DNA from: Mytilus galloprovincialis
Taxonomy: Eukaryota; Mollusca; Bivalvia; Mytilida; Mytilidae
Direction of reading: 5' to 3'
Length of the DNA: 64,000 bases
Assembly: GCF_965363235.1 (NCBI RefSeq)
Contig: NC_134847.1
Span: 75,770,268 to 75,834,267 of the forward strand
This document shows positions 56,121-64,000 of this stretch, in pieces (positions within the stretch are counted from its first letter, which is position 1; each line of letters starts with the position of its first letter). The notes beneath the pieces are model-generated. The model saw nothing but the letters and a program-made list of their open reading frames with translations. It had not been told where the DNA came from and searched no databases. A program made the position numbers and the translations under genes.

Positions 56121-57735
56121 GTAAGTTAACATTATAAATAAAGATGAGAGTAAAATTAATGCATTGTAAGTATTATGATACTTGCGAATACTAGAAGACA
56201 AAATATTAAATACATGCAAAAACAACAGATCTCAAAGGTATTATGCACATACAAGGATGCATCATGTTTTGTTTCACAACCCTAGATATGTAGCTAACGA
56301 GAAAAGACATCTCCCTACTAGCGATATAACTCCAGTTTATATATCCTAGTTGGTCAGTAGTCTAGGATTCAAGACACATAACATATGCATGCGTTTAAAA
56401 CTACATACGGTATATATTTTTAAGATATGTGTGGAGTCTTGGAAATGCATTTTGTTATTCTTTGTAGGATTATAAACAAAACGTACAAGCAAAAATGAAA
56501 AGCTCATTTATTGTAATTTTAATCTCAAAGTTAACAAGTTAAGTGAAAAATCAAACAATTAAACAACTTGTACAAACTGTAAAAACCCTTGTTTTATTTT
56601 ACTTCTGCTACTTTTGATGAAAAATTGAATGTTTTAAGAAGTAAAATACCACCAGCCACGGAGTTGTCACATCTGTGTTCGAAGGGAAAGAGATATTGGA
56701 CCTAGTTGTTGCAAACTGGATTCTGGTTTTTAAGTATCAAATTAAAAAAAGAAAAAGAAACTTCAGGTTAACCTTAATTCTAAAATGTCGTGTTTTTCGT
56801 TAATTTTGGTAATCAACATTAATATAGAACTACGATATTCATTGAGTGTCAAAATTCATTAGATATACTAGTATTGATAGTGTTGAAAGTCGTTAAACGA
56901 ACTTGAATTAATGGGAACTATTGGTTTATCCGTTTGTTTATACATAATATCTCGCATTTGAAAATAACACCGAACCACCCAAAACTCGTTTTCCAATACT
57001 ATCACAGTCACTTCCCTCCCTTAAGCGGTTTCAGACTTAATATACCGAATTCCATAGACTAAATGTAATCAAGGTTAATTTGAATCAACAATAAATCTTT
57101 TAAAATCAGTATGTTTGGCTTCAATGTGTTGCTTATACAACTCTTCTGTAAATGGAGACGATTACGTTCAAATGTTAGTCCTCTATATACTAGTATCCGT
57201 TTTTAAGTATTTACTTTTTTCTTATATTTTGACTGTTACATTTTATGTGAGTTGTAATGGCCATAACTTTTATATCTTTTTTCTCCTTCGTGTCATTGTA
57301 ATTTGTTAGATTACAGCAATCATTTATTTCAATTACAAACCAAACAAAATGTATTAGATTTATGGCGCGAGTTAGTTGACAGAATTAGTGTACCATTGCT
57401 ATCGTCTGCTGGTCTGGCTGATGGTCATGTGTTGATCGTTACTATTCAGATAATGACAACTCCTGGTTTCTTATATGACGATGATTACTGCGTGTGAGGG
57501 GATTGAATTCGATACTCAATTACGCATCGTAAATATATATAAATTCTTCTTTCTCAGATATGGAAAAGACTTAGCATAGATTTATCAAAACATACAATAG
57601 CTCGGACAAAAATAGTCAGTACTACATTTCTTTGTAAGCTTAATAGGCAAATGAACATAAATTGAACATAAGGACGTAAATTTGAGATTGTCCTGAATGA
57701 TTTAAGTCCGGACTCTATAAATATATATTTTTAAT
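56121..57735 (+). other. probable intron of the GPCR gene
   Basis: No TM3-containing exon was recognised. Short open frames at 57115-57497 have no GPCR motif. Confidence 0.45.
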
Positions 57736-57955
57736 TTTAGTTTCTTGTGTATAATTCGGAGTTTAGTATGACGTCCATTATCACTGTACTAGTATACATA
57801 TTCTTTAAGGGGCCAGCTGAAGGACACCTACGGGTGCGGGAGTTACTCGCTACATTGAAGACCCATTGGTGGCCTTCGGCTGTTGTCTGCTATATATTCG
57901 ATAGTTGTTGTCGCTTTGACACATTCCCCATTTTCTTTCTTAATTTTATACATTT
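57736..57955 (+). repeat. dispersed repeat (GGGGCCAGCTGAAGGACACC family), copy
   Basis: Contains 'ggagtttagtatgacgtcca', 'ggggccagctgaaggacacc', 'gggtgcgggagttactcgct' and 'tttgacacattccccatttt'. Same family as 16860, 29525 and 40790. Confidence 0.62.
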
Positions 57956-60715
57956 GTTTTACTAACAGTTAATGCTGTAGCAGCGTTTTCTTATTCGTAA
58001 ACTTATAAAAAAAGAAGCGACTAAATGTCAAAGAAAAAACAACTATAGGTCCCTATACGACCTTCAACACTGAGCAAACCCCATATCGCATAGTTAGCTA
58101 CATTTGTAAAGGACCTTATTAAGTTCTACGAATGTACATGTTGTTTCTGTATCTATTGGTGTATCCTGTTTTCCATACACTACATGTAAGTAGTAAATTA
58201 AACAAAATTATTTTGATTTTTTAAAAAAATCACATGCGAATGAAAATTTTGGTTTTAAACATTATTATTTGTAAAAAAATAAATAAATAAACAACAGTTT
58301 GATTGAAGAAAAAGTTTTGTGATAAACAAAATGTATGAAAGGGACGAACACTGAATATTTTTAAGTCCATACACGCTTTAAACCAAGAAAATTAGTTTAT
58401 CTAGAGCAATTTCTTGATTTTGGGTCAACACCTCACCATTGAGTTTTTTCCTTGTTTGTCAGATACACAACTCGCCATGGGACGAGGATGCCACTTAAAT
58501 TTGAGAAACGAATCGCAGAAACGATATAACGGATATGCGTCAGCGTCAGTATGAAACAAAAATCAAATGACTCAAACACTTTGGTCAACATACGGTATTC
58601 GACAATAAACAAGTGTCTAAAAAATACACGAATACCAAGCTCTAAATCTTATAAAAGATCATATCCAATCGAATAAATTTGTGAAGCTATTAAATCTCTA
58701 TTCACTCATTACCTTCCGGATTTGTTTGCAATTACATATTTCGTAAACATAATGAATAGCAAAAGCAAATTGAAACACATCGACTTTTAACACTTGTTCG
58801 AATTTTCATATAAAATGTTAACAATGATATTAGGAATAACAATGCATACACATTTGTTTTGTTGTTTTGCTTTATTTATTTTCCTGTAAAGAATAACAAT
58901 GGCATTTCCAAAGATTCAGATATTTCTAAAAACAAAAGGTACATGTAGTTTTAAACATTGAATAAGTTTTAGACTTTGTAATGCTAAGAAAACCAAGACC
59001 AACTAGTTATACATACTAGAAAGTAAGGTATAGATGTGAAATAGAAATCTTTAACAATTTTTAACTTTCAGTTAATCAATTCAACAAGTAATAAAAAAAA
59101 ATCTATTTTAAAATCCCCTTTCGTGCTAGAAATTATCAATTTATTAACAGATAACCCTACTATTCCATCTCGTTGCACTTGGAAACTCGTCTGTAACCGT
59201 ACATCATAAAGGTTAAGACCGGTTTATCTATTTTTGAATACATGCCTTATAAAATATCTTTAGTTGATTTCAGCATGAAATTTCATTAATGCGTAGGGAT
59301 TAAGTATAAGGCGGACGAAGTGATATGTATAACAAGTTTCTGTCAAAGTCATTCATTACTAAATTGGACTATTGATATGCTCTCTAAAGATGACTTTATT
59401 ACGTGTATCAATCTCCATTGATTGCTATTTCTAAGATCAAGTTATATTAATTTTGTCGACCTTTTCAATAGGTAATGTTAAATGAGCCAGATTTTCATTA
59501 CAATCAATCATTATCCAACCGCAACATGAAACACGTTAAATAATTGGTTATTAAAAGAGTATTGTTCATTTCTCGCCTTTAGGATTTCTATTTGTCAGTA
59601 AGATTTATGACTACCTTGGTGATTTATTTGTTTTTCTGCAAAGTTTTATGAAAAAGTGTAAAAAGCATTATTTCTTTTAGATAAAAATACACTCGTTTTT
59701 TTCAAGATAGTGTGAAAAGTTGAATATAAATTGCTATTATTCAAAACAAACTATTTTCAGATGGAAATAATGATCGTGCACGCAATACTTTCATGAAATT
59801 ACAATACTCTTCTTGCATTAGCTACTTATGCCCACCTCCCCTACGTTACTTGCGTGTATAAATTCGTCATTCACTTTCTTCTGTTTGAAATGTCGTACTA
59901 TTACTCATTTCAATATTTTGTATGTACTATACATAAAAATAATAGCTGACTGATCTCGGGGAAGAGTTGAAAAAAACATTGGCTGATCTATCTTACAAAA
60001 CTTTCGTCGAACTTAACATTTGAACAAGAGGCCGAAATGTGAATCATCAGTTCGTTGTTTTTTTTTCTTTTATTCAGAAAAATAAAATGAAGAATGATTA
60101 ATGGTATTTGGGGGAATACTTTTATTTTCAAAATTTAGAATTGTATAAAAATAAAGATATAGTGTAAACTTATTATATTTTTATGAGACAGCCTGGCTAA
60201 AGAATCGATAAAAGCACCAATAAGGCAATAATAAAGATATATTGACTGTTTAGTATTTTGGAGATCTGGTATGATTGCCAGTGGTGGGTTTCATGTTACT
60301 CCTTTTTAGATTTCCTTATAGTTCAGTTGAATCATTCTTATATCACAGACGACTGCACGACATATGCAATAATTGGACAAAACATATAGTTAGCTATTAA
60401 AGCCACGACAAAAAGTGAGCTGTTTCAAAAGAACAAAAACACTTCGGTCTCAGTTATGGTAGAAATAACAAACGGAAAACAAATATAACAGACAGCAACA
60501 AACGAAAACCATTAAATTACAGACGTCAGAAATGGGACAAGCACAAACCGAATGTGACGAAGGGTAAATATATGTGAGAGAGCTCAACCCTTCACATACT
60601 AAGTCAGTTAGTTTTTTGTTTTGTTTCACTGAAATCTATTTGGAATGGCTATGGGCGATACTATCATGAAAATAAAAGATATTACACGTCAACTAGACAT
60701 ATAGTGTTTCTATGT
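57956..60715. other. 2.8 kb without recognisable genes
   Basis: AT-rich. At 58040-58135 there is a decayed piece of the SINE-like repeat ('ctatacgaccttcaacactg'). No coding exon was recognised. Confidence 0.38.
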
Positions 60716-61200
60716 TGTAATGTTGCCTGTACCAAATCAGGAACATGACAATGTTTATCTATTCGTTTGGTGTGATTGATAATTTATTTTTTCATTTGCT
60801 TCGGGATTTTCCGTTTAGAATTTGGGTCTTTTTATTACTTTACTTTATACTACTGTTTCAGGCTCGGGTGAACATTTGCCCAGGTGTTAAGCGTTTAAAC
60901 CCGCTTCATTTGTTTGTGTCCGTTCTTGGTCAGGAGCCTGTTGTTCAGTGATTGTCCTTGGTCAGGAGCCTGTTGTTCAGTGATTGTCCTTGGTCAGGAG
61001 CCTGTTGTTCAGTGATTGTCCTATGTTGATGTGGTTCATAAGTATTCTCGTTCTTATATGTATTAACCCGTTGGTTTTCCTGTTTGAATGTTTTAACACT
61101 AGTAATTTTTAGAATCTTTTATAGGTTGTTGTTCGGTCTGAGGCAAGGCTCTGTGCTGAAGACCGCACTTTGACCTATAATGGTTTACTTTTACAAAGGA
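60716..61200 (+). repeat. composite of dispersed repeats with a 32-bp triplication
   Basis: Order: 'gcctgtaccaaatcaggaac' module (60724 on), then the 'gtcaggagcctgttgttcag' module, then a reversed SINE-like piece ('aaggctctgtgctgaagacc', 'actttgacctataatggttt'). Within it a 32-bp unit is repeated exactly three times (60926-60957, 60958-60989, 60990-61021). Confidence 0.7.
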
Positions 61201-64000
61201 GTAGGTTCAGTAAGACCCCTTTTTGTCCTCAAATATAGCAGTTTTACAAAATCGTGGTGAAAATGTAATCTTTTAGCTATTTACTGGAAAGTAGAATGCT
61301 TCTGTTGCATAAACATGTTGTTGACAATACTGTGCACATATATCGGGTACTTGTATCATTAAGTCATGCTAAATTACTGAAATCTTCACAATAAATATAT
61401 TTCGACCACTTGCAAGTGAATAATTCATCAGAGATGTTCCTTTGCTTATTTTTACAAAATTGAACTTATCTGCCTGCAAATATCGAATCATTGTTTCACT
61501 TCTTCACTTTCATTAACTTTTTCACAGAAAACAATTATATATCTTTAATTTTCTTAATATCTCGTAGCTAATGCCGCTTTAAGAAAATTATATTTTTTAT
61601 GCTAACTTTTACAAAAACATGTAAAATTTCCAATATTATATCAACATGGTCTTTAACAGCAGAACTACATATTGATTTTTTTTTCTTTTCAAAGTATGCT
61701 TTACACTCTCTCAAATTCTGGTACGATTTAAAAACATGTGAATGAAACAAATATAGAAGAACTTGACCCTACTTTATATTTGATCTTTGCCCTTAATTCA
61801 CCGAATCATTACCGGTTTGACAATAATAATTATATTATTTGACAAGTAAACAAGTATCAGAAAAATACATTAGTGAGATTGTCGTTCTTCAGCATGAAAT
61901 CCAATCGGTTTGAAAAAAATATATCTGATTAGTCCTTGATTTGTCCTGTCCTTCCATTATGTTATGTGATAAATAGGAAGTCCAATAGAAGCTACAATGA
62001 CTATTAAGATGTAATTGAATACAGACATGCAAAAATGATCTATCTTCGTCAACAGTAATTGTGTAAACGTCAGAAAACAATACCTCATATCAGATTATGC
62101 CATTTAAATCATTGTTTTTCGTTATTCGTTTTGGAAAAAATCACGCATTTATCGCAACGTATGATCGATAATATAACGCTATAATTTGTATCTTTCCCTT
62201 TTTATTAGTGGAACATTTTGTGATATAAACAATAAGGATAAAGACAGTGTTACCAAAATTTCAAAAGCATGTTGTGTTGCATATGTCAATATATATAACA
62301 ATGACAATAACATTCAAGTTTTTTAAAACCTATTTTTTTTATGTAGAATCCTATGAATAAAGTGAAATGTATCTTACAATTTAAAGCTTGCGTTGTATCC
62401 ACGACCGACGTGGGTTCAATGGATGACTTGATGCCCAACAACTTTAAACTACACAAGCCATTGATATGCAGCACATTCACTAAATGACGAGCTAAAATTC
62501 TATCGAATCCCAAAGAGAAAACCATATATCTGACAATTATTCTTATTTCAAAATAAATTATCATGTATGAGGAGATTGGGACAATCCCCCTTAAAATCCT
62601 TCGCGACTGAAGGGCACTTCGCAGGATAAAACTAGATACAATTGTAGTACTCAATTATTTATACGTTTTATCTTTAGCATAGTTATCTTTGACTTGACAA
62701 GTTGTATTGTCTGTCCCCTTTCGGTTGCAAGTTTGTTGGATTCACTCTTATTCGAAAAATACCAATTTCCTTAGATTTCAAGGGAAAACATGAACCACAA
62801 GTTTAAATGTTCAACGAAGTATATCTTTTTCTATGGATTGGATTGCAGAATTGGCAAAACCACGAAAACAACAAACAACGAAAAGACTTTGTTTTTCAAT
62901 CTACGAAAATTGTCATCCTTGAAAATAAATAGAACCACAATATGTGTTTTCAATTTTATATTTTGCTTTACCACCTTTTGCTCACGCGCATTCCTACATG
63001 TATCAATAACTGTTTTATGATTATCGAAAGGAGCATTAAATCGAAACGTTTAAATTTGAATTATTTGTGCTATGTCGATGTGTGGACTGTTAGCCCCCGA
63101 GAGTAGTTTATGACTAATTATCATCTGCCAATTGCTATTATTCCGTCACGTACAGCAAATTATAGACATGTTGGGCTTCCTTCGTGTCGCTTTTTGTGCC
63201 TGTTTCAAATAGAGACACATCTATGAATTTATCAAGTGTTCGCTTTGAGCGTTTGTGGTTAAGTTTTATTGTATCAAGTACACTATACTTATTATGTTCT
63301 ACTTCGAGTATTATATGCAACCATTTTACTCTGAGGACAATCCTTTAAATTTAGAAAAGGAAAAAAAAAAGAAAATAAATATTAATATTCTATTTTACCT
63401 CCAACATTGATTTAAAGGCCATACATTTCATTAAATTTAACAGTCTCCAGTCAGCTATTCAATATAATAAATTTAATTACTCATTTTTCAAAACAACATG
63501 TTGATATCATGTTCTTATTGTTACTAATTTATCATACTTTTTAAAGTAGTAGGAATCGGCATTGCATTGAAACTGAATAAGAAAATTAAAATATCAAATA
63601 GTGCTGTTAGTTTTAATCGCCTGTTATTTCCTATTCAAAATCTTAAAAAATTTTGGAGCGGTAATGTAAAATTGATTATTTATGTAAATCTTCGATAGTG
63701 TCTATCGTTTCTTTTGTGAAATTAAAACATTACAATGTGGATAACGGCAGCACAGAGTGCAAATGCAAATTTTATCGTTTTTAATTGTTCTAAGAGCAAC
63801 TATTAAAATGTTTTACGGGCACATTCATACGTTAGTTGATTCAGAGAAAAACGTTAATCGAAAAGTGCAGTATAATTTCCTTATTTTCCACGATCTATGC
63901 TGCTTCAAAGAAATGCACTTTTCAATCTGAAATTGCTTTGTTTTAAAATCCCGGTAAAGTTTTTTTTCCAATACATATTTTTCTGCTAACTTTACAGGGA
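61201..64000. other. 2.8 kb without recognisable genes
   Basis: AT-rich DNA to the end of the window. Open frames at 61568, 62286 (122 codons, minus) and 62790 show no domain, signal peptide or splice context that I can support. It may belong to the long intron of the GPCR gene. Confidence 0.38.

Noticed and set aside
62286-62654. 122-codon minus-strand gene
   Set aside because: No motif, signal peptide, splice sites or composition change supports it.

Overview
The window is AT-rich eukaryotic genomic DNA from an animal, most probably a bivalve mollusc and specifically a mussel (Mytilus-like). The grounds are spliced genes with canonical GT/AG junctions, and several dispersed repeat families that I recognise from mussel DNA, for example the short 'GTTGTCTCATTGGCAATCAT' tails, the 'CCAAGTCAGGAGCCTG' family and a tRNA-headed SINE ending in a B box. 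The species call is from memory of these repeats and not from a search. Genes are sparse and most of the window is transposon-derived.

Layout. 0.4-1.4 kb: relic of a Penelope-like reverse transcriptase (minus). 1.7-3.8 kb: two exons of a minus-strand gene joining a farnesoic-acid-O-methyltransferase-type (FAMeT) domain to a PAN/apple domain. 7.3-16.4 kb: a large imperfect inverted-repeat structure whose left arm is split by a decayed Ty3/gypsy-like LTR element (8.0-12.8 kb) and whose right arm carries a SINE. 17.4-20.9 kb: a 3.45-kb DNA transposon with terminal inverted repeats, a TA target duplication and a broken ORF combining paired C2HC zinc modules, a FEN/XPG-like GCD...GIG motif and a CXC domain. 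It sits inside a 78-bp satellite array that continues to 22.7 kb. 22.8-25.0 kb: an inverted, dead copy of the FAMeT-PAN gene. 28.4-31.4 kb: a complete three-exon gene for a secreted 'short-chain collagen C4-like' protein (244 aa). 34.4-36.1 kb: two consecutive near-perfect palindromes, the first made of two head-to-head copies of a Penelope GIY-YIG endonuclease fragment. 37.0-38.8 kb: a triplicated ~490-bp repeat. 43 kb: a second copy of a repeat containing Penelope RT remnants, also present at 14 kb. 50.3-52.2 kb: a 5'-truncated LINE. 52.9-53.2 kb: a 26-bp minisatellite. 54.3-54.7 kb: a foldback element. 55.9-56.1 kb: the first coding exon of a class A peptide GPCR (neuromedin U receptor-like). 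The remainder to 64 kb shows only repeats and featureless AT-rich DNA.

How things fit together. Three host loci are visible: the FAMeT-PAN secreted protein, the short-chain collagen C4-like secreted protein and the GPCR. They are unrelated in function. The rest records successive transposition, inverted duplication and satellite expansion. The strongest candidates for something under-described are the 17.4-20.9 kb nuclease-like transposon, the Penelope palindrome pair, and hammerhead-ribozyme-like motifs in two repeat families.
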